A stretch of 64,000 nucleotides of DNA from assembly GCF_002159085.1 (NCBI RefSeq), contig NZ_LZRU01000012.1, positions 1 to 64,000 of the forward strand, written 5' to 3'. Both the position numbers and the translations under genes were made by a program. This document shows positions 32,295 through 40,481 of this stretch, piece by piece; position 1 is the stretch's first letter; the number at the start of each line of letters is the position of its first letter. The notes beneath the pieces are model-generated. The model did not search any database and was not told where the DNA came from. It saw only the letters and a list, made by a program, of their open reading frames with translations. The stretch is from Thermobacillus sp. ZCTH02-B1. GTDB lineage: Bacteria > Bacillota > Bacilli > Paenibacillales > Paenibacillaceae.

Positions 32295-32322
32295 ATCATA
32301 ACAAATTGCGTTAGGTACGCAA
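32295..32322 (-). promoter_or_regulatory. Promoter of the right cassette with an inverted repeat over the -35 box
   Basis: Minus strand TTGCGT (32317-32322) and TATGAT (32295-32300) are 16 bases apart. The -35 box is one arm of TTGCGT-N5-ACGCAA (32306-32322), so a protein bound to the repeat would cover it. The repeat is clear; its role is inference. Confidence 0.5.
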
Positions 32323-32522
32323 ATAAAAACTTCGAAAAACAAAAAAATTGTTATGATCGCGTTATGTTGTTTGCTTGTCATCGCCGCCTTCGGCCCGGCC
32401 GTACGCGGCCTTGTTGCCCGGCCGGATGCGGATCCGGCTGCGGAATCATGCGCTCCCGTCCCGTCTGCGGGCAGGGGCCGGATTTCGAAGGCGGCCGGCC
32501 GATCGGCGGCCATGCAGCAAAA

Positions 32523-32560
32523 CAAAAAAGCCTGCCGAACCGTCACCGGTTCGGCAGGCT
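32523..32560 (-). terminator. Strong terminator overlapping the LacI stop codon
   Basis: Minus strand AGCCTGCCGAACCG (32547-32560) pairs with CGGTTCGGCAGGCT (32529-32542), 14 bp, followed by TTTTTTG. The TGA stop lies in the 4-base loop, so the stem begins inside the coding sequence. The gap 32281-32542 holds this and the upstream region of the right cassette only. Confidence 0.9.
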
Positions 32561-33514
32561 GCCCACGGAATCTCCCGGGACGAGCCGGACGTATATGCGC
32601 TCATGCTCCACGCTTTGGCCGTGCAACATTTTGATGAGCTGCTCGGATGCGAGGGCTCCCCATTTCCGCTTCGAATAATCGATGGTCGCGAGCCTCGGAC
32701 TCACATATTCCGCAAGCTCGATGTTGTCGAATCCGATGATGTGGATGTGTCGTCCGACCACCAAATCCGTCTTGCGGAAAAAATTGTACATCCCGATGGC
32801 CATTTCGTCATTGAGGCAAAACACGGCCGCCGTCTCGCCGCATTCCGGAAAAATCCGCTCGGCGGCCAGCTCGCCGGATTCCTTCGTGAACAACCCGTCG
32901 ACTTGCGTCACTTCCAGGTTGTGCCGCTCGGCGAATTGCCGGACGGCCTTCAAACGCTGGTTCGAGTCGTAGGAATCCGAAGGGCCGGTGACGACGAAGA
33001 TCCGGCGGTGGCCCATCTCCCACAGATATTCCATCGCGAGCGTCGCACCCGCCTTGTTGTCCAGGAGCACGTGATTGATGTTCGGATGATCCAGCTCCCG
33101 GTCCAATACGACAATCTTCTTCCCCATTTCCGCGTATTTCAGCAGCTCTTTGTCCGAAAACGTCGCATCGAGCACGATCGCGCCGTCGATCGTCCGCTCG
33201 GGCAGAAACCGGTGGGACCGCTTGCCGCTGCAGACGATCAGATCGTAGCCCTTCTGGTTGAGCACCTCTTTCACGCCCTGGAGCAAATCCCCGTAAAACG
33301 CACCGCCGAAATCGGTCAGATAGAGGCCGATCACCTTCGTCTCCCGTTTTTTGAGCGTCCGCGCGGCGGCATTGGGCACATATTTCAGCTCTTCGGCGAC
33401 GGCGAGAATCCGGCGCCGGGTTTCCTCCGTCACCTTCGGGCTGCCGTTGAGCGCGTAGGATACGGTCGAGATGGATACGCCCGCCTTTTTGGCAATGTCC
33501 TTGATGCTTACCAA
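32543..33514 (-). CDS. LacI family regulator of the GH94/sugar-uptake locus
   Basis: A 323-residue regulator from TTG 33514. The DNA-binding part is textbook: SIKDIAKKAGVSISTVSYALNGSPKVTEETRRRILAVAEELKYVPNAAARTLKKRET. The effector domain follows (VIGLYLTDFGGAFYGDLLQGV, RTIDGAIVLDATFSDKELL, PNINHVLLDNKAGATLAMEYL, IHIIGFDNIELAEYVSPRLATIDY). It is the second gene of the phosphorylase operon, 45 bases after the GH94 stop, so it is likely autoregulated through the GAAACGTTTC palindromes in the divergent control region at 36.9-37.1 kb. Confidence 0.92.
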   Translation of the reverse strand: MVSIKDIAKKAGVSISTVSYALNGSPKVTEETRRRILAVAEELKYVPNAAARTLKKRETKVIGLYLTDFGGAFYGDLLQGVKEVLNQKGYDLIVCSGKRSHRFLPERTIDGAIVLDATFSDKELLKYAEMGKKIVVLDRELDHPNINHVLLDNKAGATLAMEYLWEMGHRRIFVVTGPSDSYDSNQRLKAVRQFAERHNLEVTQVDGLFTKESGELAAERIFPECGETAAVFCLNDEMAIGMYNFFRKTDLVVGRHIHIIGFDNIELAEYVSPRLATIDYSKRKWGALASEQLIKMLHGQSVEHERIYVRLVPGDSVGSLPNR

Positions 33515-33559
33515 GACCGATTCCGCTCCTTGTCGTATTGCCTCCGGGACAAGTGAAAA

Positions 33560-36500
33560 TCAGGCAAAAACCTCGATGATATTCCATTGATTCGTCCGGA
33601 GTCCGGCCAAATCCTCCTTCGCGACGCGGAGGCCGCCCCGGCGGTACATCCCGGGCAGCGGACACGCGGGAACTTCGCGGCCGTTGACGACCACCCTTCT
33701 GTCCGCGGCGTTCAGCCGATAGACGAACCGGACCGGCGCCCCGTTCCACATGAATTCGAACTCGAGGCCGTCCAGCCGGCCGGGAAGGACCGGATCGATC
33801 ACGAGATCGCCCCCGAGCTGCCGGATGCCGAGACAATTGGCAATCAACTGGTTGAGATAAATGCCGGGACCGCTGGAGTAGATCCGCCATCCGCCCTTCA
33901 CCGCCGCCCGTCCCGTGCGCAGCTCATCGAAGCGCCGCTCGGCCTCGTAGCGGGTGTTGAATTTCCCGTCGGAGCTGCTGAAATAGACGTTGCTCTGCCT
34001 GGGCTCCGCGTTCGGCACGACGCTGCGGAGACCGACCGGATTGACCTTCAGCAGCCCGTTCCAGGCCTCCTCCGCGTTGCCGAGCTTCGCCATGGCCTCG
34101 ACGAACCGGATATGCGCATGCACGTATTGCAGCCCGATCTCCCGGCCGAAGTTCGCCGCCTGTTCGGCCCGCCTGAAATGGACGCTGTTGCCCCCGTCAT
34201 AGTGCGCCGGACGGTCCATGAGACGCACGCCGTCCGGATGATACAGCTTCTCCCGAATGACCGCGCAGTGGTATTCCGCCTGTTCGCGGGTGAAGACCTC
34301 GGAGATGATGCTCTGCTGCATCGGCAGCAGGCGGTACCGGATGCCGGTCTTCCGGTCGTCCGGATGCAGCATCGGCTCCGCTTCGCCCGGCTTCTCCATG
34401 TAGATGAATCCCGGCACCACATCCGTCCGCATGATCAGGCGCTGGAAATCTTCGTATATGCCGTCGGCCAGCGCGGCCAGCTCGCGGGCCCATTCCCCGT
34501 CTTCCGCGGGCAACCCTTCGGACAGCTGGCGGATCGCCTGATAGGTGAGCGCCACCGTCCAGCTCGAGACCATGAACCGCTTGAGCTGCCGGTTCGCCGG
34601 CTGCAGCGTGTCGTCCCAGTCGCCGTCGCCGTAGGCGGACAGCCGCGTTCCGTGGAGGAAATGCCGCTCGATGTAGGATACCGCCTTGCGGACGTGGTCC
34701 CGGATCGCCTGATGCGCTTCGGTAAACGCGAAGGTTCCCCGCACCGTGTACGGCACCCGCTCGTCGAGAATCGACGCGTCGCCGGTGGCGAGCAGATAGT
34801 CGCCGAGCACCTTCAGCGGCCAGACGATGATGTCACCGTGGCTTTCCTCCTGCTGGATCGCGGCGTACCGGTCGAACATGAACCACTGCGGCCAGTTGCC
34901 GTCGTCCTCATACTGGTGGGAGAATACGATCTTCAGGATGTCCCGCACCACGCCGAAATGCTGCGTGGCCGCGAAATATTCCGCCGGCCCCTGGCACACG
35001 TCCCGCGTTCCCCAGGCGGCGCCGCCGTACTGCTCGAGGCCGTGCGGAACCGAGAAGTGCACCAGCATGTTGTGGGTGAACCACCAGGCGGCGGCGTTCA
35101 TTTTCTCCAGCTCCGGCGTCTCTTCGCCGCGCAGGGTGAGGCGGAATCCCCGCATGACGGACGCGAGGAACTCCCTGTACCGCTCCGCTTCCCGCTCCGG
35201 GCTGCGCTTCGCAACCGGCAGCTCTCCTCCGTGCAGCAGCCCCTGCATCGTCAAGGTCCAGCAGGCGGAATCCCGGATGGTCAGCACGACCAGCGAAGCG
35301 GCGCCGGCCGCCGCGTCGGACACCTCCAGATCCGCGCCGTCCAGGAACAGCCGGAACGCCAGGTCCGGATAATGCTTCGCGCTGAGCGCCCGCGGGTCGG
35401 CGCGGAACACCAGGCATTGCCCGTCCCGCTCCATCCGGAACGGAAGATCGTATTCGTGATCGTTCATGACCACCTGATGCGTCACGAGATAGCGATATTT
35501 TTTCCCTTTCAGCGATTCCACCCGCAGCACCGCTTCCGGCGCGTCGGCCGCCGTGAAATTCGTCACGACGAGGGTGTCCGTATCGAGCTTGTACGTCCAG
35601 CGGGCGACATTGAATCCCATCTCGAACATCGACGGCATGGCGAGCAGGCGGAAGACGCCGCCGATCTCCACGTAAATCCTCTGCCCCGACAGTTTCGGCA
35701 CGTTCAGCGCGTTGCGCGTGTTCGAGAGGAACTTGTGGTACGTCGTGTTGCCGACCGTCATCTGCGAGTTGAAAACGCCGTACATGTACGAGGTCGTCGA
35801 CAGCACCTGCTCGGTGACCCGGTCGTTTCCGCCGCTCATCAGAATGATGCCGTGGGGCCGTTCGACGAGAAGCTCCTTCTCCTTCAGCACGACATGCTCG
35901 TACCGGTCCGTGAAGAACGACAGCAGCCGTCCGTTCTCCCGCTCTTCCTGCAGGCGCCGCGGGAAAAGCGACGCGATCTCTTCCTCCGTCATCGGAAGCG
36001 GCCGCAGCGGCTCGCCGAACGGGAACGGCGGCGGAACCTGACAGATTCGCGTCCAGGGTCCCCCGTCCCCGGCCTCGCAACGCTTCCACGCGGCTTCCAC
36101 CGCATCGCCGTATTCCGGCTCCCGGACCGTATCCGGATGATCTTCCCGGAACAGGCCGTAAAACACGACGCGCGCCTCGCCGTCGAGCTTGACCCGCTCC
36201 GATTGCAGCGCGATGTAGGCAAATTCGTACTGGTAAACCTCGTTCGCCAGATTTTCCCGCCCGAGCGCCTCCGGTTCATTCGTCTCCTTGTAGGACAGCC
36301 CGTAAAATTGGAAGCCGTCCGTCGTGAATCCGCGGCAGCCCGTCAGGCAACCCTGTTGTACGTACGGCCGTTTTCCGTCCTGCGGCAGGTTCTGCCGCGA
36401 GCAGACGACATATCCCCTTCGCCCGTCGCGGAACGCCTTGTGGTCAATGTACTGGGACACGTACGCCTCGTTGCTGCGGACCGCCCCCTTCGCCGCCAGA

Positions 36501-36880
36501 CCGAGATCCTGGCCATAGATGACGTCGACCTCTTCATCCCGGCCGCGGAGCCGGACGTCCCAGAACCAGACGCCCGCTTCGTCGGCGGTAAAGACGACCC
36601 GGTAGTCAACGGTGCCGAATGCTTTTCCTTCGAATGCGATTCCCCGGCTCCCGAAGCTGACCCGGCTTCCCGACCGCGCGCCGACCAGCGGCTGCGCGAG
36701 GATGCCCCCGGGGCGATGGACGCGAAGATACAGATTGTTCAGCGATCCGTCCAGCGGCGAAGACAACAACTGATTGATCATGAGGTTTCCGCAGGCGATT
36801 TCATGGAGATCGCCGCTGGTCCAGAAGGTGAAGCGGATATCGCCGGCATTCACCGTATGTTTGGCGTGTGCTGCCTTCAA
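33560..36880 (-). CDS. GH94 phosphorylase, probably 1,2-beta-oligoglucan phosphorylase
   Basis: A 1106-residue cytoplasmic enzyme read from TTG 36880 (AAGGAG 10-12 bases upstream). The length and the sequence around WGTRDVCQGPAEYFA (near residue 625) and YGDGDWDDTLQPANRQLKRF (near residue 753) fit the sophorooligosaccharide phosphorylases of GH94. In these, phosphate splits beta-1,2-linked glucose chains to alpha-glucose 1-phosphate, and the Asp of the DWDD motif is the general acid. A beta-sandwich N-terminus, helical linker, (alpha/alpha)6 barrel and C-terminal beta jelly roll are expected. There is no signal peptide, so substrate must be imported, consistent with the divergent importer operon. 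Cellobiose or laminaribiose phosphorylase is less likely, since those are 800-900 residues long and end their motif in DWNDG. Confidence 0.8.
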   Translation of the reverse strand: MKAAHAKHTVNAGDIRFTFWTSGDLHEIACGNLMINQLLSSPLDGSLNNLYLRVHRPGGILAQPLVGARSGSRVSFGSRGIAFEGKAFGTVDYRVVFTADEAGVWFWDVRLRGRDEEVDVIYGQDLGLAAKGAVRSNEAYVSQYIDHKAFRDGRRGYVVCSRQNLPQDGKRPYVQQGCLTGCRGFTTDGFQFYGLSYKETNEPEALGRENLANEVYQYEFAYIALQSERVKLDGEARVVFYGLFREDHPDTVREPEYGDAVEAAWKRCEAGDGGPWTRICQVPPPFPFGEPLRPLPMTEEEIASLFPRRLQEERENGRLLSFFTDRYEHVVLKEKELLVERPHGIILMSGGNDRVTEQVLSTTSYMYGVFNSQMTVGNTTYHKFLSNTRNALNVPKLSGQRIYVEIGGVFRLLAMPSMFEMGFNVARWTYKLDTDTLVVTNFTAADAPEAVLRVESLKGKKYRYLVTHQVVMNDHEYDLPFRMERDGQCLVFRADPRALSAKHYPDLAFRLFLDGADLEVSDAAAGAASLVVLTIRDSACWTLTMQGLLHGGELPVAKRSPEREAERYREFLASVMRGFRLTLRGEETPELEKMNAAAWWFTHNMLVHFSVPHGLEQYGGAAWGTRDVCQGPAEYFAATQHFGVVRDILKIVFSHQYEDDGNWPQWFMFDRYAAIQQEESHGDIIVWPLKVLGDYLLATGDASILDERVPYTVRGTFAFTEAHQAIRDHVRKAVSYIERHFLHGTRLSAYGDGDWDDTLQPANRQLKRFMVSSWTVALTYQAIRQLSEGLPAEDGEWARELAALADGIYEDFQRLIMRTDVVPGFIYMEKPGEAEPMLHPDDRKTGIRYRLLPMQQSIISEVFTREQAEYHCAVIREKLYHPDGVRLMDRPAHYDGGNSVHFRRAEQAANFGREIGLQYVHAHIRFVEAMAKLGNAEEAWNGLLKVNPVGLRSVVPNAEPRQSNVYFSSSDGKFNTRYEAERRFDELRTGRAAVKGGWRIYSSGPGIYLNQLIANCLGIRQLGGDLVIDPVLPGRLDGLEFEFMWNGAPVRFVYRLNAADRRVVVNGREVPACPLPGMYRRGGLRVAKEDLAGLRTNQWNIIEVFA

Positions 36881-36947
36881 GCGTGCATCTCTCCTTGCGA
36901 TGGGGTGATACTGGGGATGAAGTCCGACGGCGCAAGCGGAACGCAAG

Positions 36948-36959
36948 TGAAACGTTTCG
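36948..36959. promoter_or_regulatory. LacI-type operator O1
   Basis: TGAAACGTTTCG with the perfect 10-base palindrome GAAACGTTTC. It lies downstream of the minus promoter, in the leader of the GH94 gene. Confidence 0.65.
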
Positions 36960-37003
36960 TATTCATCCCTTGTTTCGGTAAAAGTTCGAACATTGTCCAT
37001 CAC

Positions 37004-37032
37004 ATTATAGAAACGTTTCACCGGCCATTATA
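37004..37032 (-). promoter_or_regulatory. Minus-strand promoter region of the GH94-LacI operon with operator O2
   Basis: Two TATAAT boxes occur on the minus strand (37004-37009 and 37027-37032), neither with a good -35 box. The operator GAAACGTTTC (37010-37019) lies directly upstream of the first. A bound LacI protein would block either promoter. Which box is used cannot be decided from sequence. Confidence 0.5.
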
Positions 37033-37058
37033 CTTGAATTTTTTCGCGAAATAAAGTG

Positions 37059-37087
37059 TTGAATGTGATGCCTTCCTGCGCTATAAT
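37059..37087 (+). promoter_or_regulatory. Sigma-A promoter of the sugar-uptake operon
   Basis: TTGAAT (37059-37064) and TATAAT (37082-37087) are 17 bases apart, giving a start near 37094, which is inside operator O3. The leader to the TTG start is about 160 bases. Confidence 0.8.
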
Positions 37088-37092
37088 GTGAG

Positions 37093-37119
37093 TCGAAACG
37101 TTTCGATGAAACCGTTTCA
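37093..37119. promoter_or_regulatory. Tandem operators O3 and O4 at the plus-strand start site
   Basis: O3 is TCGAAACGTTTCGA (37093-37106), a perfect 14-base palindrome. O4 is TGAAACCGTTTCA (37107-37119), the same half-sites with one extra central base, close to but one base short of a cre site. They follow the -10 box directly. Confidence 0.7.
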
Positions 37120-37252
37120 CTTTTCCGGAAGCCGATGGGACAAAAAGGGGGGAGCGGGGACGCGGGAGCGTAACCACCCGCGACTGCGATTGGTACGGTG
37201 ACGCAGCCACAACTCGGACGAATGACATCATGCTGAATCGGGGAGGATCTAT

Positions 37253-38542
37253 TTGAGGATGAGAAGAAACAAGCGCTTCGCATGGATGGCCGGTATGCTC
37301 GCCCTGATTCTGGTCCTGGCCGGATGCGGCGGATCGAAAAACTCCGGAAGCAACGGCGGCGGGACGTCCGGCGATGCGGCATCTTCCGGCAAAAAAGTGA
37401 AAATCAGCGTATGGGCCATGGGCGATGAAGCGAAACAGCTCCCGTCCATCGCCGAGGAATTCATGAAAGAAAATCCGGACATCATCGTCGAAGTGCAGGC
37501 GCTGCCTTGGGCGAACGCCCACGACAAGCTGCTGACCGCCGTCGCGTCCAAGAGCGGTCCCGACGTCATTCAGATGGGCACCACCTGGATGGCGGAATTC
37601 GTCAATGCCGGCGCGCTGAAGGATCTGACGCCCTACATCGACCAATACCCGGAACTCGCGCCGGAGCAATTCTATGAAGGCGCCGTAGGCACGACGAAGT
37701 TCGGCGACAAAATCTACGGCATTCCGTGGTACACCGAGACCCGCTTTCTCTACTATCGTTCGGACCTGCTCGCGGAAGTCGGTTATGCCGAGCCGCCGAA
37801 GACGTGGGACGAGCTCCGCGACGCCGCGAAAAAGCTGGCTGAACGCGGCGAAGGCAAATATGGTCTCAGCATCGACATGAACGAACAGTCCCTGACGTTC
37901 ATGTTTGCACGGCAGAACGGATCCAGACTGCTGGACGAGAACGGCAAGCCGCTGTTCAACGAGCCCGAATTCCGGGAAGCCGTTGAATTCCTGAAGGGCT
38001 TCTTCGATGACGGTTCCGCGCCGCTGGATCTCGGCCTCGATGCGGTGCAGGCGTTCGCCGGCGACGGCATCGTGCCGATGTTCATCAGCGGTCCCTGGAT
38101 GATCAACATTATCCAGACGCAGGCGCCGGATCTGGAAGGCAAATGGTCGGTCGCTCCGCTGCCGGCGAAGAAGAACAATCTGTCCGTCCTCGGCGGATCG
38201 AACCTGACGGTGTTCGAATATTCGAAGCATCCGGAAGAGGCGCTGGCCTTCATCCGCTATATGAGCAAGAAGGAAACGCAGGTGAAATGGAACGAACTGA
38301 CCAAGTCGCTGCCGGCCAACATCGCGGCCTGGGACGAGGTTCCGGCCCTGCACGAAGATCCGAAATACCAGGCGATCCGGGAGCAACTGGAACATTCCGA
38401 GCACCTGCCGATGATCGTCCAATGGGAGAAAATCGCGCAAACGTACCTTGAATCGTTCGAACGGATCGTCCGCGCCGATGCCGACATCCAGGCGGAGCTG
38501 GACGCGTTCAACGCGGAAGCCGAACGGATCCTGAGCAAGTAA
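37253..38542 (+). CDS. Solute-binding lipoprotein, probable beta-1,2-oligoglucan binding
   Basis: A 429-residue lipoprotein. The TTG at 37253 is 6 bases after GGAGG; the ATG at 37259 is 12 bases away, so TTG is preferred. The lipobox LVLAGC is followed by a Ser/Gly linker. The family-1 binding fold shows in ISVWAMGDEAKQLPSIAEEFMKENPDI, GPDVIQMGTTWMAEFVNAGAL, GIPWYTETRFLYYRSDLLAEV, PMFISGPWMINII and SVLGGSNLTVFEYSKHPEEALAFIRYMS. It opens the importer operon divergent from the GH94 gene, the arrangement known from Listeria sophorooligosaccharide loci, so the ligand call rests on context. Confidence 0.88.
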   Translation: MRMRRNKRFAWMAGMLALILVLAGCGGSKNSGSNGGGTSGDAASSGKKVKISVWAMGDEAKQLPSIAEEFMKENPDIIVEVQALPWANAHDKLLTAVASKSGPDVIQMGTTWMAEFVNAGALKDLTPYIDQYPELAPEQFYEGAVGTTKFGDKIYGIPWYTETRFLYYRSDLLAEVGYAEPPKTWDELRDAAKKLAERGEGKYGLSIDMNEQSLTFMFARQNGSRLLDENGKPLFNEPEFREAVEFLKGFFDDGSAPLDLGLDAVQAFAGDGIVPMFISGPWMINIIQTQAPDLEGKWSVAPLPAKKNNLSVLGGSNLTVFEYSKHPEEALAFIRYMSKKETQVKWNELTKSLPANIAAWDEVPALHEDPKYQAIREQLEHSEHLPMIVQWEKIAQTYLESFERIVRADADIQAELDAFNAEAERILSK

Positions 38543-38554
38543 TCGCGGAATCCG

Positions 38555-38585
38555 GCCTGCCGGTACCCTTCACCAGCCGGCAGGC
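38555..38585 (+). other. Intergenic stem-loop between binding protein and first permease
   Basis: GCCTGCCGG pairs with CCGGCAGGC (9 bp, 13-base loop), followed by TTCTCTTG. Such structures after binding-protein genes usually protect the 5' message or partly terminate, raising the binding protein over the permeases. Confidence 0.55.
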
Positions 38586-38623
38586 TTCTCTTGTATCCCG
38601 TTCCGTCAAAGGAGCAGCTACGC

Positions 38624-39505
38624 ATGAAAATCTTTACGCCCCGAAGTGCACCCTATCTTTTCATCGCTCCGGCCCTGATCCTGCTCTTTCTTTTCTCGCT
38701 GCTTCCGATCGTGATTGCGCTCGTCATCAGCTTCACGGACATGGATCTGGCCGGACTGACGGACTACTCGAACATCCGCTTTGTCGGATTCGACAACTAT
38801 GCCGACATCCTGCGGGACGCCTCGTTTGTGAAGGCGATCGGCAACACGCTCTTCTACGTCGTGTTCGGCGTGCCCTTCGTCATCCTGTTTTCGCTTTCCG
38901 TCGCGCTGCTCATCAATTTCGGCAAGTCGCGCGTGTTCGACGTCTTCCGGGCGGCGTTCTACATGCCGTCCGTCACGAACGTGGTGGCGGTGGCGGTCGT
39001 CTGGAGCTACCTGTACAACCCGTCGCTCGGGCTGTTCAACACGATCCTGAACGCCGTCGGCCTGCCCGGCGTCCGCTGGCTGCAGGATCCGGTCATCGCC
39101 AAAATCTCGCTGATCATCCTGGCGCTCTGGCGGGCGATCGGCCTGAACATGCTCATTTTCCTCGCCGCGATCAAGGGCATTCCGAAAACGTATTACGAAG
39201 CCGCCCAATTGGACGGCGCCGGCACGTGGAAACAGATCCGGTACATCACCGTTCCGCTGCTCAAATTCGCGATTTTCTTCGTCACGGTCACGACGCTGAT
39301 CGGCTGGCTGCAGTTCTTCGAAGAGCCGTTCGTCATGACCGACGGCGGCCCGCTCGAAGGCACGATGTCCGTCGCGCTGTTCGTCTACAAGAACGGCTTC
39401 CAGTTCAGCGAATTCGGTTATGCGGCGGCCGGATCGTTCATTCTGTTCTTCGCGATCATCGTGCTCACGCTGCTGCAATTCAAGTTGCAGCGCCATGAAG
39501 ATTGA
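38624..39505 (+). CDS. Sugar ABC transporter permease (CUT1, MalF-like), beta-glucan locus
   Basis: A 293-residue permease from ATG 38624, 9 bases after AAAGGAG. First helix YLFIAPALILLFLFSLLPIVIALVISF; EAA loop YEAAQLDGAGTWKQIRYITVP; six helices in total. It should import the oligosaccharide delivered by the upstream binding protein and pairs with the next gene. No ATPase is encoded in the operon. Confidence 0.92.
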   Translation: MKIFTPRSAPYLFIAPALILLFLFSLLPIVIALVISFTDMDLAGLTDYSNIRFVGFDNYADILRDASFVKAIGNTLFYVVFGVPFVILFSLSVALLINFGKSRVFDVFRAAFYMPSVTNVVAVAVVWSYLYNPSLGLFNTILNAVGLPGVRWLQDPVIAKISLIILALWRAIGLNMLIFLAAIKGIPKTYYEAAQLDGAGTWKQIRYITVPLLKFAIFFVTVTTLIGWLQFFEEPFVMTDGGPLEGTMSVALFVYKNGFQFSEFGYAAAGSFILFFAIIVLTLLQFKLQRHED

Positions 39506-39523
39506 AACCGGAGGGAAGGCAGG

Positions 39524-40354
39524 TTGGGCGTCATGACGACGAGACAGAAAGCGATGCAGTGGCTGGCGGGCATATTGCTGGCCGTCGGGGGATTCCTGAT
39601 GGTGCTGCCGTTCCTCTGGATGATCCTGTCCTCCTTCAAGCCGGAGACGGAATTCGCCCGCTTTCCCCCGACGCTGTGGCCGGAGACGTTCACCCTCGGA
39701 AACTTTGTCGAACTGTTCGGGCGGATGAACTTCGGCGTGTATCTGCGGAACACGCTCATCATCGTGTTTTTCTCGTTCATCGGCATGTTCTTCAACGCGA
39801 TGGCCGGTTTCGGATTCGCGAAGTACCGGTTCAGGGGCCGGGACCCCTTGTTCTATCTGGTGCTCGCCACGCTCATGATTCCGGGACAGGTGACGATGAT
39901 TCCGGTCTATCTCATCCTGAACAAGATGGGGTTGACGAACACGATGACCGGCATCATCCTCCCCTCGCTGGTCGGCGCATTCGCGATCTTCCTGTTCCGG
40001 CAATTCATGTCGACGATTCCCGACGAGCTGCTGGAGGCGATGCGGCTGGACGGAGCCGGCGAGTTCCGCATTTTCCTGCAAATCGCCCTTCCGGTATCCG
40101 CCTCCGTGCTGGCCGTGCAGGGCATCCTGACGTTCATCGCCGGGTGGAACAGCTTCATCTGGCCCCTGATCATCGCCAACGACGAGAACCTGTACACGCT
40201 CTCCGTCGGCCTGCAGCTGCTCAAGGGGCAATACGGCAGCAACTACGGTCTGCAGATGGCCGGCTCTTCCTTCATGGTCGTGCCGATCCTGATCGTGTTC
40301 CTGATCTTCCAGCGTTATATCATGGACAACTACACCATATCGGGCATCAAATGA
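39524..40354 (+). CDS. Sugar ABC transporter permease (CUT1, MalG-like), beta-glucan locus
   Basis: A 276-residue permease. TTG 39524 is 9 bases after GGAGG; ATG 39533 is an alternative start. First helix WLAGILLAVGGFLMVLPFLWMIL; EAA loop LEAMRLDGAGEFRIFLQIALP; the C-terminus FQRYIMDNYTISGIK is typical of MalG-like subunits. It ends the importer operon just before a bidirectional terminator. Confidence 0.92.
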   Translation: MGVMTTRQKAMQWLAGILLAVGGFLMVLPFLWMILSSFKPETEFARFPPTLWPETFTLGNFVELFGRMNFGVYLRNTLIIVFFSFIGMFFNAMAGFGFAKYRFRGRDPLFYLVLATLMIPGQVTMIPVYLILNKMGLTNTMTGIILPSLVGAFAIFLFRQFMSTIPDELLEAMRLDGAGEFRIFLQIALPVSASVLAVQGILTFIAGWNSFIWPLIIANDENLYTLSVGLQLLKGQYGSNYGLQMAGSSFMVVPILIVFLIFQRYIMDNYTISGIK

Positions 40355-40388
40355 TCCCCGCCAGTGCCCGCACGTCTGGCTCCCTGAA

Positions 40389-40420
40389 AAAAAACCCCGG
40401 CGCCGATGGCGCCGGGGTTT
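40389..40420. terminator. Bidirectional terminator between the importer operon (+) and the pyr operon (-)
   Basis: ACCCCGGCGCC/GGCGCCGGGGT with a 3-base loop is flanked by an A-run on the left (eight T on the minus strand) and TTT on the right. It serves pyrE strongly and the plus operon moderately. Confidence 0.85.
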
Positions 40421-40481
40421 CAATTTGCGGGACGGCTTTCCAACCCGAACGAATCTTCCATCCCGAACGAACCGTCCGGAT

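Noticed and set aside
33587..37054. A plus-strand frame of 1155 codons antisense to the GH94 gene
   Set aside because: Same shadow effect; no recognisable motif, and it would run through the operator region.
37108..37118. O4 as a CcpA cre site
   Set aside because: TGAAACCGTTTCA is one base shorter than the cre spacing, and the final C/W positions of the consensus fail. It fits the local LacI half-sites better.
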